From Erythroxylum novogranatense (lineage: Eukaryota; Streptophyta; Magnoliopsida; Malpighiales; Erythroxylaceae): 64,000 bases of DNA. The position numbers and the translations under genes were made by a program. Location: assembly GCA_029891385.1 (NCBI GenBank), contig CM057230.1:19853372-19917371 (forward strand), read 5' to 3'. This document shows, piece by piece, positions 10,277-22,153 of the stretch (positions are counted from its first letter, which is position 1; each line of letters opens with the position of its first letter). The notes beneath the pieces were generated by a model, which worked only from the letters and a program-made list of their open reading frames with translations, was not told where the DNA came from and made no database searches.

Positions 10277-11817
10277 TGATGGGTGTCGAATCCACCAAAA
10301 ATAATTCCCAAACACCAAACGAAGATAAATTGCGCACAGTGGTAATGGGGTCGATCCACAAAGAATGGAATAAATTGATTCTATTCAAATGCCAAAGAAC
10401 GAATGAAATTAATAAAAAGGGGGTTTTGGAGTTTTATGCTAAAACTACTAATTAAACTAACCACTAATAAATGATTAACGCAATTGATATAAAATAAAAT
10501 AACAACTATGATTAAACTAGAAAAGAACACAGATAAAATTGATTAACTCAAATAACGACAACTAGCCAGGAAATTCCTAATTATTATGCATAGACCTCGA
10601 TCATCGGCTCAAATATTTTCTTTGGTTTAATAATAGGTTAGCTATGGTTACCAACTACCTCTGGCTCCCTCACTTCTTCTTAATTTTAGAACAATCAAAG
10701 AGACTCTTTAAACTGCTCCCTAATTAACTAATAACCACTTCGAGACTCTCTCCAGATTCAATTAATTAATAGCATTAAGCTCTAAAGAAACACTAACCCT
10801 AATCGACTACGACCGACTCATGCTTCATCTAATTAGATCGCAAGTTTCTCAACACAAAATCGCATAAGTAATATGTCCTAGGCCAATTGCCACAAACACT
10901 AATCACCTAGTTAACACCACAAAGTAAATCAAGAGACGATATGTTAATTAACTAATTCTACAATCGGCCCTAATCACGTAATCAATTAATAAACAATGAC
11001 AAAGAAACGGAAACAAGATTTAATTTTATAAACCAAATAATCGTAACAATAGTCTCACGAGTCAAAGCATAACAATTGGAATTCCCCAACTAAAACGGTT
11101 TAGCTACTCATAACGGAATTAAACAAAACAAGATTCTTAATTAACATGTTCTAATTAACAAAGGAAAGAAGAAAAATTAGGAAAATCTCCCTAAACACAC
11201 TGTTGATTCCTCTCTTCTCCAAGTCACGCCGCTTTCCTCAGGTCCACATCGCTCCTCCGTAAAACTTCCACCTTTTCTTCTTTTTCACCTTGTGTTACGT
11301 AACGTCGTCTTGCCCTTTCTCCTAGGTTTTGTCCTTCTCTTTTAATTGCCGTAGGCCCCACTTCTTTTCCATGTTGTTTTAATTTGTTTTTGAGCCCATT
11401 AATTGCCGCACTCTTCAATCCTCTCTACACTATTGCGTGCGTGACTCCTTCAAAATGCAGCTGCTATCTTCTTTTTACTCTTTGCCCTTGTCTCATTAAT
11501 TCCACGTCAGCCCTCGTGCGTGATTTGCTCTTCTATTTTTCCCTTATGCCTGCGTGACTCCGTAGCTGCCTCATGTAACTAATTAATTATTGCTCCTTTA
11601 CTGTGCTGTCTTCACTTGACTTTTTACGCCAACATCTTGGGCTACATCTTGATTTATGTATGTGCTGCGTTTTTCCTCAGATATATCTGCGCTTTTATTC
11701 CTCCCTTAATTCCCTTCATGAAAATATTAAATCAAATTAAGTCCCAATAATTAAACCAATAAGAGGAATAAAAAGGAATAATTAAAACAAAAATATTAGA
11801 CAAATATGCACTTATCA
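10277..11817 (-). repeat. Athila LTR shared by elements A and B
   Basis: 1541 bp with TG...CA ends; the minus strand starts TGATAAGTGCATATTTGTC and ends TTCGACACCCATCA. A primer binding site for element A lies on its left (10254-10271) and a polypurine tract for element B on its right (11819-11829). One LTR thus ends B and begins A. The other LTR of B (44844-46362 plus 21544-21558) is clearly the same sequence with many small differences. Confidence 0.92.
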
Positions 11818-11818
11818 A

Positions 11819-11829
11819 ATCTCCCCACA
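11819..11829 (-). promoter_or_regulatory. Polypurine tract of Athila B
   Basis: The minus strand reads GTGTGGGGAGATT directly before the LTR start TGATAAG. This is the plus-strand primer position expected at the 3' end of the internal region. Confidence 0.85.
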
Positions 11830-12205
11830 CTTAGACGATGCTTGTCCTCAAGCATAAAAGAGGACCAAAACACAATGAAAAACCACTTCACTAATTGAAA
11901 TACGCACAAAGGTAATGTAAACTAGGAATGAGAGCGCAATCTTGTCCCAATGTCAACGAAATGTCAAATAAATGCAACAAATTTCCCACACGAGAAGATA
12001 CAAGCATGAACACAAATTGAAGCGCATGCATGAAATACCGAATTTTAATTAAAAACCAATCAGGCCTAGAAAACACATTTCACTTATCAGGTGGTTGGTA
12101 TACACGAGAAATTTTGAATTTATGTGGTAGTCATGGGAAAATCAGGTTAATCTTAATTACTTAATTAGGTGTTTTTAGCTACAAATTGCTCGGAATTGTC
12201 ATTGG

Positions 12206-12416
12206 CCTTTTTACGCGAATGCAAACATTTGTGATGAATGTCATCCGCTATTTCGGTCAATCACAACGCCAAGTGGCTTTAGCCTTACTCGTAATTACTC
12301 ATATGCTTGCAATTTTTTTTCTTTTTTTTTGAGTAATCAGAGGAGTAGTTGGTTGCCTCACACGTCGTAGTTGTTCGAGACCTTTTTACGCGAGCGCAAA
12401 CATTTGTGATGAATGT
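12206..12416. repeat. Pair of 36-bp direct repeats in Athila B 3' region
   Basis: A sequence beginning CCTTTTTACGCGA and ending ATTTGTGATGAATGTC occurs at about 12206-12241 and again at about 12381-12416, 175 bp apart, with one or two differences. The sequence between is unrelated to either copy. Confidence 0.8.
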
Positions 12417-12954
12417 CGCCTTTTACTCATCCCCGCCTAACCTTTAGATTTGATTTTGGCTTACTCACAACCACCTTTGGTGATTGGCGAACGAATCTAA
12501 CACCTTTTTATTTTTATTCTTCATTTCCTTTCTCCCATAATTTCCCACATCAATTCAAAGTTCAACACATATACCAACTCAACTTCTAAGCTTAACATGA
12601 CTCTAGACAAGAAAGACACCGATTAATCATACAATTTTTTTTAAAAACCAGTTAACTCAGGCCCGCAACTTCAACATATAGGACAAAATCATTAACACTT
12701 AATTAACATTAAACAACAAGGGACTCAACCATACTCTCGACTCCTTTAAAACAATCCACCATTACCTAAGGCACAACAATTCATCGAGCAAAATGGAGCA
12801 ATAGCTAAACAACAAGATACACCAAAAAGCAACGGAGGACAAAACTCAATTCAAAATAGCATGCACAGGCAGCAATAGTTAAAAGTCAGGATACCCCAAA
12901 AAGCAACGAAGGAGCCAACACAATTCAAAATAGCATGCATCGCAAAAACTATAA

Positions 12955-12994
12955 ATCCCCCTCCCCACACTTAAAGCATGCGTTGTCCTCAACG
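12955..12994 (-). promoter_or_regulatory. Second polypurine-tract-like site of Athila B
   Basis: Same as 211-251 in element A. The minus strand has a GTGTGGGGAGGGGG block preceded by GAGGACAACGC, about 1.14 kb upstream of the true polypurine tract and right after the env-like ORF. Confidence 0.45.
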
Positions 12995-13075
12995 TAAAAA
13001 TAAATGAAAAGGGTAAATCGAGTACTCCCACGAATCCGGTAGGAGATGACGCTGGCCAGAGGCGCTGCGATGGCG

Positions 13076-14327
13076 CTAGGAGGAGCCGGATGTCACAGAT
13101 ATCCGATTGAAGCTCTGCAGTGTCGCCTCAGATTTGGCCGAGGCGATCGAGGATGGGTGATCCAAGCCGGTATGGTGCGGTGGTTGGCGATCGTCGGAAT
13201 GGAAGACGCGGGTGCAGGCTAGTGTACCTGCAGGGGTAAATGAAAGAACACCATCTACACGCACCAAAAATTTCATCAGGTCAAGACAAGAAAAATCAAT
13301 GGGGGCCATAGGCCGTGCAGTATGTAAACCTGTGGAGTCATCATCAATAATGTGCTCGTGTCGTGCAATCTGTGTAATAACCTGACCTATAATTGTAGGG
13401 CGTGTATCCCTGGTGGCATACTGAAAAGTAACCGCAACCCAATAGCCGAGGTTAACCCGTGTCTGTGTCTCCATAGCCCAAAGAAAGAAAAGCTCATTCT
13501 GCGTGACAACTGCGGCGGTCTTAGTACGACCGGAGAGGGAGTAAGCGAGGAATCGGTGCAAGTAGCGCATTGTCGGGTCGGCAAGATCGCGATCATAACT
13601 AGCGCTGACCACATACTCAGCCTGCGGATTCTGAGTCAATGTCTGCCAAGCAGACTGAGCAACAAATAGATCTGGGTCATAGCTACAAAGGCTGTCCAAA
13701 TATTCCGGTTCATCCCGACTGTCTACTACGCCTAAGGCGAGATTATGTCGAGAATAGAATAATCAAACCATCGCCAAGCAAACGAAATCGGATCATAGGG
13801 TTTGAACATTAAATTCAGCCGCTTTTGAACTGAAAAGTGCAAAAGAATTCATAGACCAACTCATAATAAACAGGGCAATCTATGAAAGCGAAAGGACGCC
13901 AACCGATATTGTTAAGTAAAGCTACTACACGCTCATAAATACGTAAACTATGAAGTGTGGGAGCATGGAGCGTTTTACCTTGAATTACCTGTCGGGTCGG
14001 AATGACTTGCCAACGTGCCCGCTGTTGATCGTCCTCGAGGTTGAAATGGCCCATGACCTGCAAAACCGCAAGAGGGGGTACACGGTGGCCGGCTGTGCCA
14101 CGTGAGCGTGTGTGCGGAGGTGGGTTTTCTGGTTGGGGCAGCTCGTCAAGGTGGCCCTCAGAAGGTGCGGAGGCTTCCAGGGGCGATGATAATGGGTCGG
14201 TGGTTTCGCCGAGAGGTCGGTTCGCAAGGCGCGGCGGTTGCCTCTTTTTCGAGGGCGCGACGGCGATCAAGGTGGAGGGGAGCAGATCCAGAGATTGGCG
14301 GTCGAGGGACGGTGGTGGGCGCACCAT
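13076..14327 (-). pseudogene. Env-like third ORF of Athila B
   Basis: Two open segments on the minus strand: 13815-14327 (170 codons, Pro-rich start, then LQVMGHFNLEDDQQRARWQ and SLRIYERVVALLNNIGWRPF) and 13076-13699 (207 codons, SLCSYDPDLFVAQSAWQ through SCLDLMKFLVRVDGVLSF). A frameshift at about 13700-13815 separates them. This copy is longer than the one in element A and shows the family's domain order best. It is the usual Athila post-pol ORF; a membrane-envelope role is only a label from the literature, and I see no convincing membrane segment. Confidence 0.75.
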
Positions 14328-14569
14328 GGCGAAGCGCTGGAGCGGCGGTCTTGGGCGGATGAGAAGGGCTACTGGTCACGCCTGTCACAGTCTGAGAGGG
14401 GCGGCACTGTGGAAGGAGGCGGTGGTGGTACGGTAGCAGTCGGAGTCTTGTGGCCACTTCGAGTCCAGACCATGGCGGCGAACGGAGGTGCTGGTGGCGT
14501 GTGGCGAGTGGCGGTTCCGGCTAGTGGAGAGGCGGCGGTGGCTGTAGATGGAAGGAGGTGAGAAATGAA

Positions 14570-14720
14570 AGTGATGGGTCAAGTGTGTAGGGTTGGTTGA
14601 GATGGGTCAAGTGGGTAGAGTTGGTTGAGATGGGTTAAGTGGGTTGGGCTGGTTGGGCTTGTGAGGATTGGGTCAAGTGGGTTGTCAAGGTGGGTCAAGT
14701 GGTTTGGGCTTGTGAGGATG
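14570..14720. repeat. G-rich tandem repeat in Athila B
   Basis: Copies of GGGTCAAGTGGGT- and GGTTGAGATGGGT-like units on the plus strand. It matches 1858-2000 of element A but with a different number and order of units. Confidence 0.85.
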
Positions 14721-15011
14721 GGCCTTATAATATGGTAAGGGATGAGAGCCAACATATGATCATATAAAGGACTCCCGCCAGCTGTAATCTAAGAACTCCG
14801 AATTGATCCAATGCCGAACCTCCTGAAAGACAAAGGGAAGGAAAGGAAAATATCAAAACAAAGAAAGAAGGAAACAAACGAGACAAAAAGAACACAAAAT
14901 AAAGTAAAAGAAAGGAAAGAAAAATAAAATAAAATAAAATGAAAATATGGGCTGCCTCCCATTAGCGCCCTTGTTTAACGTCCTAGGCTTGACGATCCTC
15001 ATCTCGAACTT
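14721..15011 (-). other. Noncoding linker between integrase and env-like ORF of B
   Basis: Same sequence class as 2001-2284: purine-rich on the plus strand. No gene is seen. Confidence 0.6.
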
Positions 15012-16320
15012 AATCCTCTAGGTGGGGAGCCTCCAGATTAACCCCCTCAATCGTGTGTGATTCAAACCCTTCGTAGAATGGTTTCAGTCTATGCCCGCTC
15101 ACTTTAAAAACTCGCTGCCAAGTTCTTCAATTTCCATGACCCATGTGGATAAACGCTACGCACTACGCACGGTCCTACCCACCTTGATCGCAATTTTCTG
15201 GAAAAAGCCTCAACTTGATTGGTACAACAACACCTTTGACCAATCTTGAAAGACTTCCGCATAACATTTCATCGTGAAAAGCCTTCGTCTTTAGCTTGTA
15301 GATTCTCGAGTTCTCATATGCATCATTCCGGATCTCCTCTAGCTCTTGTAACTGAAGCTTCCTATGCACCCCGGCTTCGTCCATTCCTAAGTGACATTTC
15401 TTGATAGCCCAATAAGCCCGATGCTCGAGTTCGACCGAAGATGACATGCTTTTCCAAAGATTAATCTGTAAGGTGACATGCCGATTGGGGTTTTATAGGC
15501 CGTCCTATAGGCCCACAACGCATCATCTAATCTCAAACTCCAGTCCTTACGGTTTGGGTTAACTGTTTTCTCCATAATTAACTTGATCTCTCTGTTTGAG
15601 ATTTCGACTTGTCCATTGGTTTGTGGATGATAGGCCGTGGAAGTGCGATGAGTGACGTGGTACTTTTTAAAGAGTGCCTCAACCGTACGGTTGCAAAAGT
15701 GCGTCCCTCTATCACTGATTATGGCTCGAGGAGTGCCAAACCTGACAAAAATATTAGAACTAACAAAATCCACAACAACTTTAGAATCATTAGTCCGGGT
15801 GGCTTTCGCTTCCACCCACTTCGACACATAATCAACAGTAAGAATAATGTATAAGTTACCATAGGAAGATGGAAAAGGACCCATGAAGTCCATACCCCAC
15901 ACATCAAAGATTTCACAAACAAGAATAGGATTAAGGGGCATCTGATTCCTAGGACCTATGTTTCCGCCTTTGACAACTTATACAACTTTTACAACATAAA
16001 TATGTGTCGCGAAAAAGTGTAGGCCAGAAAAAACCACTTTCTAACACTTTACTAGCAGTTCGTTTTGGACCAAAGTGTCCACTACAAGCATATGCATGAC
16101 AAAAGTTTAATATGGAATTAATTTCATTTTCAGCCACGCATCTCCTAATAATTTGGTCAGCACCTATTTTCCAAAGGTAGGGGTCATCCCAAATATAATA
16201 TTTAGAATCACTCCGAGTTTTATCCTTAGCAGACCTAGGCAAATGATCAGGCAAATCACCAGTGGCTAAAAAGTTCACAATATCAGCATACCAGGGTAAC
16301 GGTGATCCTGTGCGTGACCT
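15012..16320 (-). pseudogene. Integrase of Athila B
   Basis: Minus-strand segments 16278-15949, 15941-15387 and 15447-15175 in shifting frames. Seen in order: SKYYIWDDPYLWKIGADQ, zinc-binding part ([23 protein letters not shown]), [12 protein letters not shown] with the first Asp, SDRGTHF with the second Asp kept, and [18 protein letters not shown] with the Glu. The three catalytic acids are therefore all present, unlike in element A. The coding region is still interrupted near 15945 and 15430 and the C-terminal tail is damaged after 15175. Confidence 0.88.
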
Positions 16321-16379
16321 CGGATAAGCTTCCTGTGCGGCAAAGAGTTGTTCGTCTGGAAATTCATCTTTGATTGGGA

Positions 16380-17811
16380 GAGAATCTGGATCGAGCGTGG
16401 GAATTCAGCTGAGATGATCGGCGACCGTGTTCTCGCCCTTCTTGTCCTTTATTTCCCAAATAACTCCCCGAGAAGTAGAATCCACCAAATCGCCTTGGCT
16501 TCAAGCGTCCTTTTTCGAAGGAGGTACCTCAAAGTCGCATGATCGAAAAGACAATAACTTTAGTACCAAGTAAATAAGGACTAAATTTATCTAAAGCATA
16601 GACAATTGACAAAAGCTCCTTTTCAAGTGGTAGTGTGGTTGCTCGAGCATCGCCTAGCATTTTCGCTGCATAGATCACGTGAGAGCGCTTATTGATCCTT
16701 TGTCCTAGCACGACACCTACTGCATAGTCACTGGCGTCGCACATAATCTCGAATGGATAATTCCAATCTGGTGGTTGGATGATCGGCGCTGAGATTAACT
16801 TCTCCTTAAGTAGGTCGAATGCGGACTTGCACTCATCGTCTAGTTCGAACTTTACATCTTTCTGGAGGAGCCGACACAAAGGTCTGGTGATCTTGGAAAA
16901 ATCCTTGATAAACCTCCTATAGAAACCTGCATGGCCAAGGAAAGAACGAACTTCCCACACACTTGCGGGGTAAGGTAAAGACTTAACGACATCTACCTTA
17001 GACTTATCAACTTCAATACCTTCTTGATACTATGTGACCTAGAATGAGACCCTTATCGACCATGAAGTGACATTTTCGAATTCAAAACCAAATTTGTCTC
17101 AACGCAACGCTTCAAAATCTTAGAAGATTCGAGAGGCATTCATCGAAAGAGTTTCCATAAACCGTGAAATCGTCCATAAATACCTCTATTATATGCTCAA
17201 CATAGTCAGAAAATATGCTTACCATACACCTTTGAAAGGTGGCCGGCGCGTTGCAGAGTCCAAATGGCATTCGTCGAAAGGCAAAGGTTCCAAAGGCACA
17301 CATAAACGTCGTCTTCCCTTGATCCTCGGGTGCCACCGGGATCTGATAGAAACCTGAATATCCATCAAGACAACAGTAGTGAGTTTTTCCAGCTAAACGT
17401 TCAAGCATTTGGTCAATAAAGGGGAGGGGAAAATGATCTTTCTTAGTAAGGGCATTAAGACCTCTATAGTCCATACACACCCTCCACCCATTTTGAACCC
17501 GAGTGGGGACTAACTCACCGTCTTGATTTTCAACAACTGTAATATCTGTTTTCTTCGCACAACCTGAACTGGACTTACCCATTCACTATCAGATATTGGA
17601 TAGATCATACCTGCCGAGGAGCTTAATGATCTCCTTTTTCACTACCTCCATCATTGGCGGGTTCACCTGTACATGCTTGTCGGCGAGGTTTAGCACCTCC
17701 TCCAAATGATTTTATGCATGCACGTGAGGGGCTCGCACTTTGATATCGCCGATCGTCCAACCAATCGCCTCCTCTGCACTCAAGCACTCTAATTAATTTC
17801 TCCTTCCGCAT
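16380..17811 (-). pseudogene. Reverse transcriptase and RNase H of Athila B
   Basis: Minus strand. RT starts in a damaged stretch (17811-17590) and is well kept at 17582-17112: GWRVCMDYRGLNALTKKDHF, CCLDGYSGFYQIPVAPEDQ and catalytic VFMDDFTVYGNSFDE. After a frameshift near 16965-17110 the thumb and RNase H follow at 16960-16529: RSFLGHAGFYRRFIKDFS, EIMCDASDYAVGVVLGQ (first RNase H Asp) and [17 protein letters not shown] (Glu). The final RNase H part is frameshifted. The site corresponding to the solo-LTR insertion in A is uninterrupted here. Confidence 0.9.
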
Positions 17812-17854
17812 AAATGAGCATGCTGGATATGATCACGGTAGAGTCTCACCGCAC

Positions 17855-18750
17855 CTAAGTATGCGATTTCAAGTGCTCGAAGCGCTGAGCTCCAAATTTG
17901 GGGCCGCAAAATCGAAGGTAATAGTTTAGATTCGATCGTGATAGCTTGGTAGGCACAAATTTCATGCTTGTAGTCTTAAGAGCTTCTAGAGCGTAAACCA
18001 CATCAAGTATATCATCAGAAAATTCAATCCGATCAGCAAATCTCCTAACTCTATCAACAGACATGCTATGACACAAAGCAAAATTCAACTCATCATCGTA
18101 ATGTAAAGCAAAAATCTCATGAGTCAAATCTTCAATGATATCAACCTTATAAACACAAGACACATCTTCAGCACGTTTCATGGCATCATAAACATCGAAT
18201 TTCACCACTTCACCATCAAACTCTAAAGTTAATGAACCATTATGCACATCTATCTTTGCCTTAGCCGTATAAGGAAAGGCCTACCCAAAAGATATCGTAA
18301 GACTCGATGAACTATCATTTTACATATCAAGAACGAAGAAATCAATGAGAAAATTAATCCATTAACTTGAACTAGCACATCCTCTAAAACACCTTCGTGA
18401 TAGACAATCGATCGATCCGCTAATTGAATTATAACCCAAGATTAGTTAATGGACTAAGACCTGTGGAGGTATAAATGATAAAGGCATCACATTAATAGAG
18501 GCCCCTAGGTCACACATGGCCTTTCTTATACCAATATTCCCAATTTTGCAAGGAATGGAAACATACCTTGGTCGTGACACTTAGAGGTAATTTCAGAAGA
18601 CAAATTGAAACATTCTCACCCACACTCACCCTTTCATTACTTGTTAACTTACGCTTGTTTGTGCATAATTCCTTAAGGAATTTGGTGTAGCGCTGGAACT
18701 GCTTAATGGCCTCGAGGAGCGGATGTTTACTTCAACTTTTGGAATAACTC
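17855..18750 (-). pseudogene. Protease region of Athila B, badly broken
   Basis: Only the downstream 130 codons (17855-18247; LTLEFDGEVVKFDVYDAMKR onward) remain open on the minus strand. The active-site part at about 18400-18560 can be recognised by nucleotide similarity to 8100-8560 of element A, but has several small deletions. Not functional. Confidence 0.8.
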
Positions 18751-18754
18751 CACG

Positions 18755-21500
18755 ATGCTTTTATCTTCCTTTTCTTTCGCTCGAGCCGCCTGGGGAATGG
18801 TGGTGGAACCACTAGAGGTTTGGGTTTTGAGGATTTCCACCGACTTGAATCCTCAGACGGGTCACGCAAGTTCCCTTCGCTTCCTCGCTCGCTCTCTCAG
18901 ACGGGAACCTTGGACGTGGTCACGCTTAGGGTTCTTGTCGATCTGGGGCTGCAATTCTTACCACTTCTTAAGACAATCGCGCCACATTATGCCTCGGTCG
19001 AGTGTCCGAGATGGCACCGCTTTGAGTCTCCAATTTGCTAACTCGAAGATGCTATTTGACTCATTCAGTCTCTAAAGTCTTCATACTCTTCCATCTTATG
19101 AAATCTGCTGCAGTGTCTCGTTGAAATTTCTCAAGATAGTAGCTAACATACCTGACAATTTCTTCAAGAGGCTTATCCGAGCCCAAGGCAGCTGCAGCCG
19201 GTGGTGGTCCGTGATAAGTTCTGCTGGTTCGGTGGGTTGTTAGCATAACTAAAATTTGGGTGGCTTCTCCAACCGGATTGTAGGTGTTTGAATAGGATCA
19301 AACTTCCTCTGTTGGAACCCGATAAATTCTACATTCTCCTGTTTCATCGTGGAGTGTTGGGCACGACGGTTGATGTGCTAGTGATACAAGGTATTCTGGG
19401 AGACTCAACTTTCACCCAAGTTGCTCGCCACACCCTTTCACAACAATCTCACTTAGATCCGCTAAAATAAGACTCAGCCTTTCCCCAACCTCAAGTGTTT
19501 ACCTCGCACACACTCAAGAAACAACGCGAAGCAATAAAGAATATAGGCAACAAAAACACACAGTAGATACGGCCAAAGACCAACTTTATATTACTTTCCT
19601 CAAAGAATACAAAGAATGCTCTCCGATTGATCTCCAATATCACTCCATCCAAGAGCAAAGCTCGAATGAGCTATATAGCACCCAGCTTCAGAGTCACGAT
19701 TCCCACTAAATCAGATACCTAAGATCACGCCTATCCTATCGATAAGATAACATAAACCAATTGATGACACCCCATCCAAATAGGATTCTAACCGATAAGA
19801 TAAGATCTAACAAGATAACATAAGATAGAGTTTACATTTATCTAGAACACTATCTAGAATACTAACATCCTTATCTGCGAAGATCTCCACTATCTTCAGA
19901 TGTTGAGTTTCACTGCAACTCTAACTCATAGTCATCGCCACATCATCCAAGATCTCCCCGCGATCTCTATCTGTTGATGATGCAATGTGATCTCGCCGAA
20001 GCCCACTAGCACACTGGTATGATCCAATGTTCCCACAACAAGTCCGCTAGTCGTGGTCCATCCATCCGAGCATAGCTAAGTCCTTAGTCCGCCAAGTCTT
20101 AGCCTGGGTTGAGTCAATCTCCACAAGGTCCGATGTTCTATCAAAATTTGCACCAAGTCTGATCCCACTCACCCATATTCGCCTTAGTGTTTTCAACACA
20201 GGCTATCTGCACATAGGTCCATCAATGCACGTCCATAGACAAGTTCATCTTGCATGTCGACCTTACTGATGGTGCAGTCTCATCGCTCCATGACTAAGTC
20301 ACAAGTCACAACCGAAGTTAGTATATAAACCTCGCCCATTTACATACCTTCGAGCCGCCTTCGTCGAAGTTAAGTGTTTAGCGCTCTCACGCCAGATGCT
20401 GCAGCATCCTCGCGGATCTTATACACCTTGCGCCAACTCGCAAGACTTTGCCTTATTCTCGCCAACACGCCTTCCTCGTGCCAAATTACGTGCAAGTATT
20501 GGCCAAGGCCCGCCAACACTCGCACGATCCTCGCAATCAACTTAGGGGTCTAACACTAGGTTAAGGCAGATGCCACACGCCGCAGTGGAGGAGTACCTAC
20601 ATTCAATTTCTCACCAAAGTTGTTAAGAAAGATTTGACCTCATTGAGGAAGTAACATTTATCTCATTCACTCTTCATGTATATCTGGTCAGCAACCAATT
20701 GCTGGAGTTTGCTGCCATGGTTGATATCAACTCCCTGCTTCACTGGTTTTATCGACGATGGCCCCGCCATCATAAGGCCCATCATTCTCAGACTCCATCG
20801 GAATCGCACTGAGAAATACCGGATGATCAATTGTTCTGATATGCCACGCCGCGACAGCTTGTTAAATTTTCAGATCTCTCCCAAGATTGTAGAGGTTCTC
20901 TAAATCTTTCTATTTAATGCCATGCATCTCTCGCCGATGTTGGCGGCTCGGATACTGGAAATATTTTTCTAGAAACTGCCGACATCCTTCCCAAGTGTTG
21001 ATTGTCCCTGAGGTAGTAGTAGCTAATCCTCGGCGCATCTTCGCAGCCGAGAATGGAAAGTTCTCGCTTGATTTGGTCATTCGTGATATCATGGGTTTCA
21101 TGGAAGTGCAGACGAGGTGAAATTCCTTCAGATGCTTATTCGATCCTCGCTTTCCAATCCACTAAGGTGGGCAACAAATGGATGAGTCCGACTTCAATTC
21201 AACCCTTCAAGTTTTGAAAGTCTATGCATAGCGGATGTCAGGCTTCAGCCGGCCTACCAAGTCCTGGAGGGTTCTGTAAGAGCCATATCCTCGTGCGTGG
21301 TCACGATTAAGCTTCCCGTCAAGTTGTTGCTCAACTTCAATCTCCTTTTCAGATCCGCTTCAAAGGTCCGACTCAATCGGGTCTCAGAATCCACGAGCTT
21401 CTCCTCGCTTCTTCCTTAGTTTGCTCAACGCCCCAGCCTCTTAGTAGTCTTTTCGATCTCGGTCGCATAAGATAGAATCTCCCGCTCAATGTTCCTAGCA
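18755..21500 (-). pseudogene. Gag of Athila B, broken and split by a solo LTR
   Basis: Similar at the nucleotide level to 8757-10230 of element A, but with many short deletions, so only scraps stay open (for example 19061-19246). It is interrupted by the solo LTR at 19382-20555. The original start lies near 21497 next to the primer binding site. Confidence 0.8.
19382..20555 (-). mobile_element. Solo LTR inserted in gag of Athila B
   Basis: Element A is continuous at the matching place (near 9260), so these 1174 bp are an insertion. Left flank GCTAG (19377-19381), right flank CTAG (20556-20559): a 4-5 bp target duplication. Plus strand starts TGATACAAGG and ends GGTCTAACA; the minus strand starts TGTTAGACCCC, the more usual LTR start. 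On the minus strand a TATA-like GCTATATAGCTC lies near 19668-19679, supporting minus orientation. No internal region, so it is a solo LTR; family not recognised. Confidence 0.75.
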
Positions 21501-21520
21501 TAAAAAATCAATTAGTTACT

Positions 21521-21539
21521 AACTTCGCAACGGGCGCCA
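21521..21539 (-). other. Degraded primer binding site of Athila B
   Basis: The minus strand reads TGGCGCCCGTTGCGAAG, a damaged form of the tRNA-Asp site seen intact at 10254-10271, four bases from the LTR end. Confidence 0.75.
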
Positions 21540-21543
21540 AAAT

Positions 21544-21558
21544 TGATGGTGTCGAATC
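21544..21558 (-). repeat. Severed tip of the 5' LTR of Athila B
   Basis: Fifteen bases (TGATGGTGTCGAATC) match the left end of the LTR at 10277. The rest of the LTR resumes at 44844, on the far side of a 23.3 kb insertion. Confidence 0.85.
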
Positions 21559-21599
21559 TGTTAAGTCAAACCGCACTTCACGATAAATAATTTTGATAA

Positions 21600-22015
21600 T
21601 AAACAAAGAGAAATATACGAGGAAAAGCAGACGATACAAAAGGCATTTAAAGAAAAGCAGACTTAAGGAAAAGCATTTATACAAAAAGTAGACTAAGAAA
21701 ATGTATTTAAACAAAAGGTATTTAAGAAAAGCGTTTTAAGAAAAAGCAATGATACAAAAAGCAGATGGAAGAAAAGCGTATTTAAAGAGAAATATACTAA
21801 AGAAAATGACTAAGGAAAAGCGATTTATAAAAAGGCATTTAAAGAAAAGGTATTTAAAGGAAAAGCATTTATACAAAAGGCATTTATACAAAAGTGCATT
21901 TATACAAAAGGCATTTGAAGGAAAAGGCATTTATACAAAAAGCATTTAAAGAAAAGGCGACTGAAGAAAATGTATTTAAAGAAAAACAGATTTAAACAAA
22001 AGGCATTTAAGCTTT
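21600..22015. repeat. 15-bp minisatellite inside LTR1
   Basis: About 25 tandem degenerate copies of GCATTTATACAAAAG / GCATTTAAAGAAAAG. The same array, in a different order and number of variants, is at 30375-30800 in LTR2. Confidence 0.85.
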
Positions 22016-22145
22016 ACTTAAGACAAAAGGCACGATACGAAAATAAGACGAAGAAAGAAACATCGCTTAAGACGCAGCACGGTTAAATCAATAACCGCTT
22101 TTAAAGATTCAAGAAATGATAGTCAAGAAACAAATGAAGTTCGAC

Positions 22146-22153
22146 TATAAATA
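22146..22153 (+). promoter_or_regulatory. TATA box of SIRE-like LTR1
   Basis: TATAAATA within GACTATAAATAAGAG, after the minisatellite. The same site is in LTR2 at about 30934. Likely core promoter of the element. Confidence 0.6.

Larger units (their letters stand above)
1..11817 (-). mobile_element. Athila-type Ty3/gypsy retrotransposon A (3' end beyond left edge)
   Basis: Read on the minus strand the order is 5' LTR (10277-11817), tRNA-Asp primer site (10254-10271), gag, protease, reverse transcriptase, RNase H, integrase and an env-like third ORF. This is the order known for the Athila lineage. The 3' LTR is not in the window: position 1 matches 12745 of element B, about 0.9 kb before B's own 3' LTR. 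All coding parts are broken by frameshifts and stops, and a foreign solo LTR sits in the integrase region. The 5' LTR is shared with element B. Lineage call rests on the gag start MPRNIHTGDSILYN, the protease motif CDLGAS, the RT motif VCMDYRGLN and the third ORF. Confidence 0.9.
11830..13075 (-). other. Long noncoding 3' region of Athila B
   Basis: About 1.2 kb between the env-like ORF and the 3' LTR. The only ordered features seen are a pair of 36-bp direct repeats (12206-12416) and a second polypurine-like block (12955-12994). No coding sequence is supported. Confidence 0.7.

Noticed and set aside
21749..21949. Lys-rich ORF, also seen at 30565-30879
   Set aside because: Made only by the 15-bp minisatellite in the LTR; codon pattern follows the repeat, not a protein family.
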